From Gammaproteobacteria bacterium (GTDB lineage: Bacteria > Pseudomonadota > Gammaproteobacteria > Pseudomonadales > IMCC2047), in assembly GCA_021773395.1 (NCBI GenBank), contig JAJFKB010000014.1, positions 124,001-188,000 on the forward strand: 64,000 nucleotides of DNA, read 5' to 3'. Of the stretch, positions 17,394-27,113 are shown one piece after another. Numbering within the stretch: position 1 is the stretch's first letter; the number at the start of each line of letters is the position of its first letter. Below the pieces are notes generated by a model. That model saw only the letters and a program-made list of their open reading frames with translations, made no database searches and was not told the origin of the DNA. Position numbers and translations under genes: made by a program.

Positions 17394-18122
17394 ATGCCGA
17401 GTTCTGATCGCCAAGCGAAGTATCAGCGAATATTACTTAAACTCAGTGGTGAAGCATTGATGGGGAATGAGGTGTTTGGCATCGACCCCCGGGTGCTGGA
17501 TCGTATGGCGCTGGAAATAGGGCAACTGGTAGGGATTGGAGTGCAAGTGGGCTTGGTCATAGGCGGTGGTAATCTGTTTCGTGGTGCTGCATTGAATAAG
17601 GCAGGTATGGACCGAGTGACGGGTGATCACATGGGCATGCTGGCAACAGTGATGAATGCATTGGCAATGAGAGATGCATTAGAAAGATCTAACATTGCCA
17701 CCCGAGTGATGTCAGCTATTCCAATGAGTGGTGTCGTTGAGCATTATGACCGGCGAAGCGCAATGCGGTATTTAGGCTCTGGGGATGTAGTCATATTTTC
17801 TGCCGGTACTGGCAATCCTTTCTTTACGACTGACTCCGCGGCCTGTTTGCGAGGTATTGAGATAGAATCGGATGCGGTACTGAAGGCTACCAAAGTAGAT
17901 GGCGTTTACTCAGCGGATCCTGTGACTAATCCAGACGCAACTAAATATGAGCGGTTGACCTATGATGAGGTCATAGAAAAGCAGCTCGAAGTAATGGATT
18001 TAACGGCGATCTGCTTGGCACGTGATCACAATATGCCGATCAAGGTGTTTAATATGAACAAACCAGGAGCATTAGCAACAGTTGTTGTTGGTGGAAATGA
18101 AGGAACGCTGATTGAAAAATAG
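17394..18122 (+). CDS. pyrH: Uridylate kinase
   Basis: PyrH phosphorylates UMP to UDP, a hexameric enzyme regulated by GTP and UTP. The 242-residue protein shows the amino acid kinase motifs [11 protein letters not shown] near residue 15, [12 protein letters not shown] near residue 55 and [15 protein letters not shown] near residue 140. Length equals the E. coli enzyme (241). frr follows after 12 bp, the standard order tsf-pyrH-frr. Confidence 0.98.
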   Translation: MPSSDRQAKYQRILLKLSGEALMGNEVFGIDPRVLDRMALEIGQLVGIGVQVGLVIGGGNLFRGAALNKAGMDRVTGDHMGMLATVMNALAMRDALERSNIATRVMSAIPMSGVVEHYDRRSAMRYLGSGDVVIFSAGTGNPFFTTDSAACLRGIEIESDAVLKATKVDGVYSADPVTNPDATKYERLTYDEVIEKQLEVMDLTAICLARDHNMPIKVFNMNKPGALATVVVGGNEGTLIEK

Positions 18123-18134
18123 GGTGCTTTGATC

Positions 18135-18692
18135 ATGATTAATGAAATAATGAAAGATACAAAAGACCGAATGGAGAAAGCTTTGGTCGCATTGGCCGCT
18201 GCGTTTAACAAAATACGTACCGGGCGAGCCCATCCCAGCATTCTCGATAGCGTCAAAGTGTCATACTATGGATCGGATATGCCAATCAACCAGGTGGCTA
18301 ATATTGGCGTTGAGGATGGTCGCACTTTGAATATTACGCCTTGGGAGAAAGCGATGATTCCAGAAATTGAAAAGGCGATACATAAATCTGATTTAGGTTT
18401 AAACCCGGTTACTTCTGGTGAAATTATTCGTGTGCCCATGCCTGCATTGACGGAGGAAACGCGCAAGGACTATATCCGTCAAGCAAAACATGAAGCTGAG
18501 AATGCAAGAGTGTCGGTGCGCAATGCGCGGCGTGATGCTAATAGTGATTTCAAAGAATTGCTTAAAGAGAAGGATATTAGTGAAGATGAAGAGCGTAAAG
18601 CCATTGATGATGTACAAAAACTGACCGATAAATATGTCGCGGCAGTTGATGAGGCGTTAAAGCATAAAGAGACGGATCTTATTGAAATATAG
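18135..18692 (+). CDS. frr: Ribosome recycling factor
   Basis: RRF, with EF-G, splits post-termination ribosomes. The frame can be read from a TTG at 18129, but the ATG at 18135 (MINEIMKDTKDRMEKA) gives exactly 185 residues, the length of E. coli RRF. Signature stretches are FNKIRTGRAHPSILD, PWEKAMIPEIEKAI, PMPALTEETRKD and VRNARRDAN, spanning the coiled-coil domain I and the beta-sandwich domain II. It is followed by uppS after about 220 bp. Confidence 0.98.
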   Translation: MINEIMKDTKDRMEKALVALAAAFNKIRTGRAHPSILDSVKVSYYGSDMPINQVANIGVEDGRTLNITPWEKAMIPEIEKAIHKSDLGLNPVTSGEIIRVPMPALTEETRKDYIRQAKHEAENARVSVRNARRDANSDFKELLKEKDISEDEERKAIDDVQKLTDKYVAAVDEALKHKETDLIEI

Positions 18693-18915
18693 GCAGTTTT
18701 TTAGACTGAATATTATTTGTGATCGATATTCGTGTGTAAAGAAAGACGGGAAAAATTAAGGCGACAATAAGCCGTTTTTACGGTGTATTGAGTTTGCCGA
18801 TCGTCGAATGTAGTTGCTCACCTTCGCGCCTTACGGCACAAAAAGATGGCCAGAAAACAATGTTAAACAGTATTTGTTGGCAGAGTTTGAATTGAAGAAA
18901 AGTTCTAGGGGATAT

Positions 18916-19677
18916 ATGCAAAGTGAAACTCCCATAGAGGCAACCTCTGATTTGCAGCTTGGCAATATACCAGAGCATGTTGCCATTATCATGGATGGCA
19001 ACAACCGCTGGGCGAAGGCGCGAAATTTGCCGGGTGGTGCGGGCCACAAAGCAGGCGTTGACTCCGTACGGAATATCATTGAGGCCTGTGCCAAGCACAA
19101 AATCAAAGTTCTTACATTGTTTGCCTTTAGCAGTGAAAACTGGCGCCGCCCCAAGGCTGAAGTCAGCGCGCTGATGAGGCTATTCCTTAATGCCCTAAAA
19201 CGCGAAGCCAATAAGCTCAATAAGAATAATATTCGTCTGCGGGTGATAGGCAATAGGCACCGCTTTAGCGAAGGTATACAAAAGCATATGGCCGAAGTGG
19301 AGCAGCTAACGGTGGATAATAATGGCTGCACTGTGATTATAGCAGCTGATTATGGAGGGCAATGGGATATTGCCCAAGCTGTAAGGAAGATCGCTGAAAA
19401 AGTAGTAGCGGGAGATCTGCAGCTATCCGATATTAATCCTGATTCGGTTAATGACGAGATTAGTATCGGTGACTTGCCGCCACCAGATTTATGCATCAGA
19501 ACCGGCGGAGAGCATAGAATAAGCAACTTCCTCCTTTGGCAAATGGCTTATACCGAGCTTTATTTTACCGATCTTTTTTGGCCAGATTTCGATGAAAAAG
19601 CGTTTCTGGATGCTCTAAAGGATTATAGTAGTCGCGAGCGCCGTTTTGGCCATACTAGTAATTCGGTAGAGAAATAG
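18916..19677 (+). CDS. uppS: Undecaprenyl diphosphate synthase (cis-prenyltransferase)
   Basis: UppS adds eight isoprenyl units to farnesyl diphosphate, giving the C55 carrier lipid for wall synthesis. The frame is open from 18814, but the ATG at 18916 follows AGGGGATAT and gives 253 residues, the family length. The catalytic P-loop IIMDGNNRWAKAR is near residue 22. Other motifs are FAFSSENWRRP, ADYGGQWDIAQA and LCIRTGGEHRISNFLLWQ. It ends one base before the cdsA start, so the genes are translationally close. Confidence 0.97.
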   Translation: MQSETPIEATSDLQLGNIPEHVAIIMDGNNRWAKARNLPGGAGHKAGVDSVRNIIEACAKHKIKVLTLFAFSSENWRRPKAEVSALMRLFLNALKREANKLNKNNIRLRVIGNRHRFSEGIQKHMAEVEQLTVDNNGCTVIIAADYGGQWDIAQAVRKIAEKVVAGDLQLSDINPDSVNDEISIGDLPPPDLCIRTGGEHRISNFLLWQMAYTELYFTDLFWPDFDEKAFLDALKDYSSRERRFGHTSNSVEK

Positions 19678-19678
19678 T

Positions 19679-20500
19679 TTGCTGAAACAACGAATTATCA
19701 CCGCAGTGATCTTGGCGCCCATAGTCGTGGCGGCGATTTTGCTGGTGCCTGCAACGGGTTTTAACTTGATTGCATTGGCGATCTTTACGCTTGCTGCTTG
19801 GGAGTGGGCGGATCTTTCCGGATTTTCTAGCGTCTATAGGATAGTTTACGCGCTGCTATTCATCGGATTTTGTATTGCCCCGTATCAATTAGCTTTGAGT
19901 ATATGGGAATACGCTCTGTGGTTTGCGATGGCCGTGTGGTTGTGCGCGCTGATTTGGGTAATCCGATTTCCGGCGTCAATTCAATGGTGGGGTGGACGAT
20001 TGCAGCGTGCAATTCTAGGTCTGGCGATCTTGATTCCGGCTTGGCTGGCAATGGTTTACCTAAAGCAAGCGAGAGAGGGGGGCATGCTGGTTCTGATGCT
20101 CCTGTTGATTATTTGGGGGGCTGATATTGGCGCTTATTTCAGTGGTAGAGCCTGGGGTAAGGTCAAGTTGGCACCTTTGGTGAGTCCTGGTAAGACTTGG
20201 GCGGGCGCACTAGGTGGTTTAGCCTCAGCGACCCTGATCTGTTGGTGCGTAGCCTCTTTTTCCGGCCTAATGAATCCTGGGCTGCTGTGGCACTGGGGTG
20301 GCTTTGGATTGTTGGCGTTGATAACTGCAGCGGTATCCATACTTGGAGACTTAACGGTAAGTATGGTAAAGCGGCATCGTGGTGTTAAGGACAGTGGTAA
20401 CCTGTTGCCGGGACATGGTGGGTTGCTGGACCGCATAGATAGTCTGGTGGCGGGGTTGCCTTTGTACTGTCTGCTGGTTGTAAAGTTGGGGTTGAGTTAA
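19679..20500 (+). CDS. cdsA: Phosphatidate cytidylyltransferase
   Basis: CdsA makes CDP-diacylglycerol from phosphatidic acid and CTP, the branch point of phospholipid synthesis. The 273-residue protein is polytopic (about seven membrane helices) and ends with the CdsA signature KRHRGVKDSGNLLPGHGGLLDRIDS split over residues 230-255. The start is TTG one base after the uppS stop; no ATG is nearby in frame. Its stop abuts the dxr GTG. Confidence 0.96.
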   Translation: MLKQRIITAVILAPIVVAAILLVPATGFNLIALAIFTLAAWEWADLSGFSSVYRIVYALLFIGFCIAPYQLALSIWEYALWFAMAVWLCALIWVIRFPASIQWWGGRLQRAILGLAILIPAWLAMVYLKQAREGGMLVLMLLLIIWGADIGAYFSGRAWGKVKLAPLVSPGKTWAGALGGLASATLICWCVASFSGLMNPGLLWHWGGFGLLALITAAVSILGDLTVSMVKRHRGVKDSGNLLPGHGGLLDRIDSLVAGLPLYCLLVVKLGLS

Positions 20501-21694
20501 GTGATTGAGTCAGTAAAGCAGATTAGTATTCTTGGATCCACTGGTTCCATCGGTATTAGCACTTTAGATGTCATATCAAGGCACAAGAATCAATACCCGG
20601 TGTTTGCGCTTACGGCCAATAACAACGTTGAGCTGATGCTGAAACAAGTGTTGGAGTTTCAACCGAAATTTGCAGTGCTGCTAGATGTATCCGCGGCTGA
20701 ACTTCTGCGCCAAAGGTTGTCCAAAAAACAGGTTTCAACAGAGGTGCTCTCAGGAAAAGACGCACTTGAGTATGTAGCGTCCCATGAAAAAGTGGATTAC
20801 GTAATGGCCGCGATTGTTGGCGCTGCGGGATTGCTACCAACTTTGGCTGCTGTCTCGACAGGCAAGAGGGTGCTATTGGCCAACAAGGAAGCGCTGGTCA
20901 TGTCGGGTGATCTTTTTATGCAGCAGGCTAAGCTTTCCGGGGCTCAGGTGCTACCAATTGATAGCGAACATAATGCCATTTTTCAATGTATGCCGGAAAA
21001 CGATACGAGCGATTTGCAAACGTCCGGCGTGAGAAGGATACTCCTGACTGGTTCGGGAGGGCCTTTTCGCAGCCTGCCGCTTGGTTCACTTGAATCCGTT
21101 ACACCGGAACAGGCCTGTGCTCATCCGAATTGGTCAATGGGGCAGAAAATATCCGTAGATTCAGCCACGATGATGAATAAGGGGCTGGAGTTGATTGAAG
21201 CCTGCTGGCTTTTTAATACCACGCAGGATTTTATTGATATCGTCATACATAAACAGAGCGTGATACATTCAATGGTAGAGTACAATGACGGATCAGTTTT
21301 AGCGCAGATGGGTAACCCCGATATGAGAACGCCGATTGCTTACGGGCTAGGCTGGCCGAAGCGCATTGATTCGGGGGTAAGCTCGCTAGACTTGATTCAG
21401 GTTTCGCAGTTGGACTTTGAACCGCTGGATCGCGAGCGTTTCCCCTGTGTGGGACTGGCAGAACATGCAATAAAGCAGGGTGGAACGGGGACCACTGCCC
21501 TGAATGCAGCGAATGAAGTAGCGGTATCAGCGTTTCTTAATAGGCAGATACCTTTTACAGCTATCGCCAGCGTGGTTGCTGGCGTAATGGATCGATATCA
21601 ACGGGTAGACGCCGACAGTATTGATATTATTTTGGAGCAAGATCTGTTGGCGCGGCGGCTGGCCGACGAGCAGGTCAAGTGCCGAGCCTGCTAG
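20501..21694 (+). CDS. dxr: 1-deoxy-D-xylulose 5-phosphate reductoisomerase
   Basis: Dxr (IspC) converts DXP to 2-C-methyl-D-erythritol 4-phosphate with NADPH, the committed step of the MEP isoprenoid pathway. The 397-residue protein has the nucleotide-binding start ILGSTGSIGISTLDV, then NKEALVMSG, the metal site LPIDSEHNAIFQ and the substrate loop SVDSATMMNKGLELIEA. The GTG start follows the cdsA stop directly. Together with uppS it supplies and uses isoprenoid units within one operon. Confidence 0.97.
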   Translation: MIESVKQISILGSTGSIGISTLDVISRHKNQYPVFALTANNNVELMLKQVLEFQPKFAVLLDVSAAELLRQRLSKKQVSTEVLSGKDALEYVASHEKVDYVMAAIVGAAGLLPTLAAVSTGKRVLLANKEALVMSGDLFMQQAKLSGAQVLPIDSEHNAIFQCMPENDTSDLQTSGVRRILLTGSGGPFRSLPLGSLESVTPEQACAHPNWSMGQKISVDSATMMNKGLELIEACWLFNTTQDFIDIVIHKQSVIHSMVEYNDGSVLAQMGNPDMRTPIAYGLGWPKRIDSGVSSLDLIQVSQLDFEPLDRERFPCVGLAEHAIKQGGTGTTALNAANEVAVSAFLNRQIPFTAIASVVAGVMDRYQRVDADSIDIILEQDLLARRLADEQVKCRAC

Positions 21695-21712
21695 GGACGG
21701 CTAGAGTTAAGC

Positions 21713-23071
21713 ATGAGTGTAATTCAAATTCTGTTTGCTACCATTGTAACCCTGGGACTCTTGGTTACTGTGCATGAGTACGGCCATTTTTGGGTGGCAC
21801 GCAAGTGTGGAATCAAGGTGTTGCGCTTTTCTGTTGGTTTTGGAAAAGCTCTTTTTACACGGGTTGATCGTCACGGAACAGAATTCGTCATTGCCGCTAT
21901 CCCGCTGGGAGGCTACGTCAAAATGCTTGACGAGCGGGAAGCGGAGGTTGCGCAAGAGGATCTGCCATTTGCCTTTAATCGTCAATCTGTTGGTAAACGG
22001 ATTGCCGTTGTAGTTGCGGGGCCGGCAGCTAACTTTGCTTTTGCTATCTTCGCGTACTGGTTGCTGTTTGTAGTGGGTGTAACAACATTGGTGCCAGTCG
22101 TGGGCGCGGTTGCACCAGACTCGATTGCTGCGCTGGCCGGCATTGATGAAAAAGAAGAAATTATTTCGATCGATGGTGCGGCTACCGCTACCTGGCAGGC
22201 TCTGAATGTACAGTTGTTGGGCTATGTTGGGGAAACTAGAGAAATTTCTTTGATCACTCGTCCGATTGGCCCGCAAAGTGATCAGCGCGAATACCTGTTA
22301 GTTCTGAGAAACTGGTTAGCAGGGGAGGAACGCCCTGATCCGATAAAATCGCTGGGAATCACGCCGTACCTGCCGGATATCCCGGCGACGGTTGGGCAGG
22401 TTGAGCCACAGGGAGCGGGGGCACGTGCCGGATTGGCGCCTGGTGACCGAGTGCGCAGGATTGCGGGTACGCACGTCTACTATTGGCCAGAGTTAGTGCA
22501 GCAAGTTCAGAGCAATCCCGGTAAGACCGTCATGGTAGAAATTGAGCGCGACGGTACGATACTGGAGTTCAGGGTGCAGCCTGATGAAAAGATACTGGAA
22601 GACGGTACTACTATCGGTTATCTGGGTGTGGCCGCAATGCCAGTACCCTGGCCGGAGGAATTAACACGGGAGATTAAATATTCTATCTTTGGAGCCTGGG
22701 TTCCTGCGCTGGAAAAAACCTGGGATATGACCGTTTTAACCTTGGTTTCTCTGAAGAAGATGCTGGTCGGCTTGATTTCAATTAAAAACTTGAGTGGGCC
22801 GATCACCATTGCTAAAGTTGCAGGTGCTTCGGTGGATAAGGGGGCTGAAACCTTCCTGAATTTCCTGGCTTATCTAAGTATAAGTCTCGGTTTGATTAAT
22901 ATTCTGCCAATACCCGTGCTCGACGGTGGTCATTTGATGTATTATCTCGTTGAGCTGGTGCGGGGCAGACCTGTGTCGGAAAAAATACAGGGTATGGGTC
23001 TGAGAATTGGCATGAGTATTATCCTGGCTCTAATGGTACTAGCGATCTATAACGATTTAACTAGGCTTTAA
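21713..23071 (+). CDS. rseP: Site-2 protease RseP
   Basis: RseP is the intramembrane zinc metalloprotease that cleaves RseA and releases sigma E during envelope stress. The 452-residue protein has the zinc motif HEYGH at residues 21-25 in the first membrane helix. Two periplasmic PDZ domains follow (one containing VGQVEPQGAGARAGLAPGD). The second active-site motif NILPIPVLDGGH is in a later helix. Length matches E. coli RseP (450). It precedes bamA by 23 bp. Confidence 0.97.
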   Translation: MSVIQILFATIVTLGLLVTVHEYGHFWVARKCGIKVLRFSVGFGKALFTRVDRHGTEFVIAAIPLGGYVKMLDEREAEVAQEDLPFAFNRQSVGKRIAVVVAGPAANFAFAIFAYWLLFVVGVTTLVPVVGAVAPDSIAALAGIDEKEEIISIDGAATATWQALNVQLLGYVGETREISLITRPIGPQSDQREYLLVLRNWLAGEERPDPIKSLGITPYLPDIPATVGQVEPQGAGARAGLAPGDRVRRIAGTHVYYWPELVQQVQSNPGKTVMVEIERDGTILEFRVQPDEKILEDGTTIGYLGVAAMPVPWPEELTREIKYSIFGAWVPALEKTWDMTVLTLVSLKKMLVGLISIKNLSGPITIAKVAGASVDKGAETFLNFLAYLSISLGLINILPIPVLDGGHLMYYLVELVRGRPVSEKIQGMGLRIGMSIILALMVLAIYNDLTRL

Positions 23072-23094
23072 AATAATTAGCTTATAAGAAAAAT

Positions 23095-25431
23095 ATGAAA
23101 AGAAATTTATTTATACCTCTGATTGTCACTTTAATGATGGCGAGTTGGACACAGCTTGGTATGGCTGATGATTTTACCGTTGCTGATATTCGAATTGAAG
23201 GGTTGCAGCGTGTTTCGGCTGGTTCCCTGTTTCGGGCGTTTCCGGTTAATCTTGGTGATACCGTTAACGAGCAGGTGTTGGTAGATGCCACACGCAGTCT
23301 ATTTAAAACCGGCTTTTTCAATGATATTCAAATTGCACGTGACGAGAATGTACTCATCGTTACGGTGATTGAGCGACCTTCGATTAGCGATATCCAAATC
23401 GATGGTAATAAGGCTATCAAAACGGAGGCGCTACTCGATGGTTTGAAACAGTCGGGGCTGTCGGAAGGTGAAATCTTCAAACGCGCTACACTGGAAGGGT
23501 TGGAGCAGGAGCTTTCCCGTCAATATATCGCGCAAGGTAGATATGGCGTTGATATAGAGACCGATGTTGAAGCGCAACCGCGTAACCGGGTTGCACTTTC
23601 CATCAATATTACAGAAGGGGCTCCCTCTTCTATCAAACAGATTAATATTGTAGGTAATAGTGTCTACGATGATGAGGATCTGTTGGATCTGTTTGAACTA
23701 CGTACAACCAATTGGTTAAGTTTTTATCGCAACGATGATAAGTATTCGCGGGAAAAATTATCGGGTGACTTGGAAAAGCTAAAATCAAAGTATCTGGATA
23801 ACGGATATATTAATTTTAATATTGAATCGACACAGGTCTCAATTACGCCAGACAAAGAGAAAGTTTATATCACGGTCAATTTGGTAGAAGGTGATCAGTT
23901 TACTATTGATCAGGTAACTTTTGCGGGTGACCTGGTGCTGGACGAGGAAGAACTTGAGCAGTTTTTGCTGGTCAAATCGGGTGAAATTTTTTCCAATGAA
24001 CTGCTTACTGTAACAACAGAGGCCTTAACAAATCGCCTGGGTAATGAGGGTTATACCTTTGCCAATGTTAATGGTATTCCCGAGGTCAATGATGAGGATG
24101 ATACGGTAGATATCAGTGTCTTTATCGATCCAGGTAAACGCGCTTATGTTCGGCGTATCAATTTCAAAGGCAATACGAAAACGATTGACGAAGTATTGCG
24201 CCGGGAAATGCGGCAGATGGAATCCGGTTGGGCCTCCAACCAACAGATCGAACTGTCCAAGTTGCGTTTACAGCGACTGGGGTTTTTCAAGGAAGTCAAC
24301 GTCGAAACACCGCAGGTGCCAGGCAGTACAGACCAGATTGATGTTGATTATACCGTTGAAGAGCAGCCTTCGGGCAGCGTAACTGCCAGTCTGGGCTTTG
24401 CGCAGGGTCGAGGCTTGATCCTGGGTGCGGGCGTGAGTCAGAATAATTTCCTTGGGTCCGGAAAGAGAGTTTCCATTGGCCTTAACCGAAGTCGATTCCA
24501 GTCTGCATATAATTTCTCATATCTAGATCCTTATTACACCGTAGATGGCGTAGCGCGAGGTTTTAATCTATTTTATAGAGAGCTTGATTATGACGAGGAT
24601 AATATAGCCAGTTTTACTACCGACTCCTTCGGTGGAGGAGTGTCATTTGGCTATCCGATATCGGAAACCCAGTCGCTGTCTTTCAATATCGGTTATGAAA
24701 ATACTGATATTACCGAGGGCGTATACCCCGTTCTGGAAATATCAGAGTTTTTGGATCTGGAGGGCACCACCTTTAATGAGTTTTTGTTTACAGCATCATG
24801 GCGTCAATCCAGACTTAACCGAGGTGTGTTTGCTACCCGTGGTAGTTCTCAAACTTTAGGCCTGGAACTGGCTGTTCCGGGAAGCGATCTGACCTATTAT
24901 AAGTTAACTTATAAGGGACAGATATTTTTTCCTCTGACACGAAGTTTGACGTTGAGATTGCGCTCAGAGTTGGGTTATGGCGATGCCTATGGTGATTCTA
25001 CAACCTTGCCATTCTATAAACACTTCTTCGCCGGTGGCTTTGACTCTATTCGTGGATTTAAAAATAATGAGTTGGGGCCGCGCAGTACGCCTAGTCCCTT
25101 GGATCCGGATCGAGATTTGGATCCATTCGGCGGTAACTTTCTGGTTACTGGTGGAGTCGATATAATATTCCCATTACCCTTTCTAAAAGATCAACGCTCA
25201 GTGCAGTCGACCCTGTTTGTTGATGCGGGAAATGTATTTAATACCGAATGTCCAAGCGTTAGCGTAAATTGCCTTGACTTCGACGCTGGGGAACTACGCT
25301 TTTCCGTTGGTGTCGGTGCGACATGGCTATCGGGCTTTGGTCCGCTAACCTTTAGTATTGCTCAAGCCTTTAACGAAGGGCCGCTGGACGATACGGAGTT
25401 TTTTCAATTCTCATTTGGCAAAACCTTTTAA
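23095..25431 (+). CDS. bamA: Outer membrane protein assembly factor BamA
   Basis: BamA is the essential Omp85 pore that folds beta-barrel proteins into the outer membrane. The 778-residue precursor has a signal peptide (cleavage after GMA). Five POTRA domains span about residues 25-420, opening with FTVADIRIEGLQRVSAGSLF. A 16-strand barrel contains the loop-6 motif DSIRGFKNNELGP. The C terminus ends in phenylalanine (FGKTF), the usual outer-membrane signal. skp follows after 51 bp. Confidence 0.98.
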   Translation: MKRNLFIPLIVTLMMASWTQLGMADDFTVADIRIEGLQRVSAGSLFRAFPVNLGDTVNEQVLVDATRSLFKTGFFNDIQIARDENVLIVTVIERPSISDIQIDGNKAIKTEALLDGLKQSGLSEGEIFKRATLEGLEQELSRQYIAQGRYGVDIETDVEAQPRNRVALSINITEGAPSSIKQINIVGNSVYDDEDLLDLFELRTTNWLSFYRNDDKYSREKLSGDLEKLKSKYLDNGYINFNIESTQVSITPDKEKVYITVNLVEGDQFTIDQVTFAGDLVLDEEELEQFLLVKSGEIFSNELLTVTTEALTNRLGNEGYTFANVNGIPEVNDEDDTVDISVFIDPGKRAYVRRINFKGNTKTIDEVLRREMRQMESGWASNQQIELSKLRLQRLGFFKEVNVETPQVPGSTDQIDVDYTVEEQPSGSVTASLGFAQGRGLILGAGVSQNNFLGSGKRVSIGLNRSRFQSAYNFSYLDPYYTVDGVARGFNLFYRELDYDEDNIASFTTDSFGGGVSFGYPISETQSLSFNIGYENTDITEGVYPVLEISEFLDLEGTTFNEFLFTASWRQSRLNRGVFATRGSSQTLGLELAVPGSDLTYYKLTYKGQIFFPLTRSLTLRLRSELGYGDAYGDSTTLPFYKHFFAGGFDSIRGFKNNELGPRSTPSPLDPDRDLDPFGGNFLVTGGVDIIFPLPFLKDQRSVQSTLFVDAGNVFNTECPSVSVNCLDFDAGELRFSVGVGATWLSGFGPLTFSIAQAFNEGPLDDTEFFQFSFGKTF

Positions 25432-25482
25432 TGCCAATTGTTGATAATCAGCTTATATAATTAACCATCAAGGGGATCAAGA

Positions 25483-25986
25483 GTGAAGCAATTAATACTA
25501 GGTGTGATTATGTGCGGCCTGATGGGCGCCCAATTGGCAGTAGCGGAAGGTAAAATCGCCGTCATTGATATACAGGCTGCTATTTTAGGCTCGGAACAAG
25601 CGAAAGAAAGAATTGCAGAGTTAAAAAAAGAGTATGCCCCCGATCAAAATGTGATTAAGTCTTTGGCCCAGGATATTCAAAAGCTTCAAGCGAAAATGGA
25701 GCAAGATGCTGCGGTGATGAGCGAAAGTGAAAAGAAAAAGCTGGCAAAGGATGTCGAAGAAAAGGCGGTTGACTATCAGTTCAATATCAAGAAAATCCAG
25801 AAATCTCAAAATGAAAGTCAGCAAGAATTATTGGCAGAGCTGAGCCCCAAATTGGAGGAGGCGATTCAGGAAATTATAAGCGAAGGGACTTATGCCATTA
25901 TTTTGGAAAGAAGAGCCGCAATATTTGTCGCTCCTGAGTACGATATCACTAAAAAGGTGACCGAGAAGCTTAACCTCAAGAGATAA
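25483..25986 (+). CDS. skp: Periplasmic chaperone Skp/OmpH
   Basis: Skp is a trimeric, jellyfish-shaped chaperone that holds unfolded outer-membrane proteins in the periplasm for BamA. The 167-residue precursor starts at GTG after AAGGGGATCAAGA and has a signal peptide ending near AVA. The mature part opens with KIAVIDIQAAILGSEQAK and continues into long charged helices forming the tentacles. The next gene, normally lpxD, is degraded here. Confidence 0.95.
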   Translation: MKQLILGVIMCGLMGAQLAVAEGKIAVIDIQAAILGSEQAKERIAELKKEYAPDQNVIKSLAQDIQKLQAKMEQDAAVMSESEKKKLAKDVEEKAVDYQFNIKKIQKSQNESQQELLAELSPKLEEAIQEIISEGTYAIILERRAAIFVAPEYDITKKVTEKLNLKR

Positions 25987-25995
25987 CTATCGGGG

Positions 25996-26667
25996 GTGAT
26001 GAAAGAAAGTATCCGTTATTCCTTGGCGGAATGGGCATCCTATCTAGACGCTGAGTTAGAAGAGGAGTCTCAGTATGTAACTTTGGTATTATCAGGTTAC
26101 AGAAGGCTGATGCTGGTCATCAGCCTTTTCGCTATTCCTGCATACAGGTCGATACTGGATTATACTCGTGTTTCTACGGTTCCAGTCAGTCGTAAATATG
26201 CAGCCCAACAGTCTTATTTACCCAAACCCCTATCTCGGTTATGCGCGAATTTCGAAGTTATATGAAAGAGTGGCAACCCAGTCGACCGGGAGTGAATAAA
26301 ATTGTAGTGATAGACTGTACTGAGTAGGTCGATCCAATAGCAAGTGTTGGCCCTTAAGCGGAAGTGGCAGAGGGCGCCAGAGTGGTAGTACCCGAATGGG
26401 TTGTGATGCAGAAATGTGGTTGGCAGCACTATTGATTGAGGTTTGCCTAGGGGATGCGGTTATCGGGGAAGGTATAAAATTGATAATCAGGTAATGATCG
26501 CGCATAACGTTAAAATAGGCGATTATACTGCGATAGCCGGTTGTTCCGGAATATCCGGCGGTACAAAAATGGATTAAAACTGAATGTACGCGTCAACTGG
26601 ACAATTTTGCCAAACGTATAAAAAACTGGAAAAACAGCTAAAAGAATTAAAAGGCAATCAGGTATGA
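25996..26667 (+). pseudogene. lpxD: Degraded lpxD (UDP-3-O-acylglucosamine N-acyltransferase)
   Basis: LpxD adds the second acyl chain in lipid A synthesis. Remnants appear in the correct order but in different frames. The N-terminal domain YSLAEWASYLDAELEEES and IPAYRSILDYTR is read from 25996. NPYLGYARISKLYERVATQ is in another frame from 26225, ending at a TAA at 26297. A stop-riddled part recalls CTE-VDPIASVGP and [29 protein letters not shown] is near 26485-26550. The C-terminal coiled coil LDNFAKRI / [14 protein letters not shown] is split by one more frameshift. About 670 bp remain where about 1,020 are expected, so the central left-handed beta-helix is largely deleted. The final TGA still overlaps the fabZ ATG (ATGA), a relic of translational coupling. 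Neighbours skp, fabZ, lpxA and lpxB are intact. Confidence 0.9.
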
Positions 26668-27113
26668 TGAATATCAATGAAATCCGGGAGTATCTGCCCC
26701 ACCGGTACCCATTCTTGCTAGTGGATCGTGTGGTGGAGCTAGAACTAGGGAAGTCTATTGTGGCATATAAAAATGTGACGGTGAATGAAGATTTTTTTAA
26801 TGGACACTTTCCTGATTTCCCAGTAATGCCTGGCGTGTTAATTATCGAAGCCATGGCTCAGGCCGCCGGAATCCTGGGATTCAAAACGGTGGGCAAGAAG
26901 CCAGCCGATGGGTCAATTTATTACTTTGTTGGGGCCGAAAAACTAAGATTTAAGCGTCCAGTTACACCGGGTGACCGATTGCAATTGGAAGCAGCTGTCG
27001 TTGCCGAGAAAAAAGGTATCTGGAAATTTGACTGTAAAGCGACTGTTGAAGGAGAGCTGGTCTGTTCCGGTCTAATCATCTGCGCTGACAGGGAAAAGAA
27101 TATTGATCGATAA
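26664..27113 (+). CDS. fabZ: 3-hydroxyacyl-ACP dehydratase FabZ
   Basis: FabZ dehydrates beta-hydroxyacyl-ACP in fatty acid synthesis and competes with LpxA for hydroxyacyl-ACP. The 149-residue hot-dog-fold protein shows [16 protein letters not shown] near residue 10, the catalytic histidine in [21 protein letters not shown], and the glutamate in the same helix. Length matches E. coli (151). The ATG overlaps the last codon of the lpxD remnant, and its end overlaps the lpxA start by 11 bp. Confidence 0.98.
   Translation: MMNINEIREYLPHRYPFLLVDRVVELELGKSIVAYKNVTVNEDFFNGHFPDFPVMPGVLIIEAMAQAAGILGFKTVGKKPADGSIYYFVGAEKLRFKRPVTPGDRLQLEAAVVAEKKGIWKFDCKATVEGELVCSGLIICADREKNIDR

Noticed and set aside
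26214-26505. Minus-strand frames across the lpxD remnant
   Set aside because: They are shadows of decayed plus-strand lpxD sequence; the plus-strand segments match LpxD in order.
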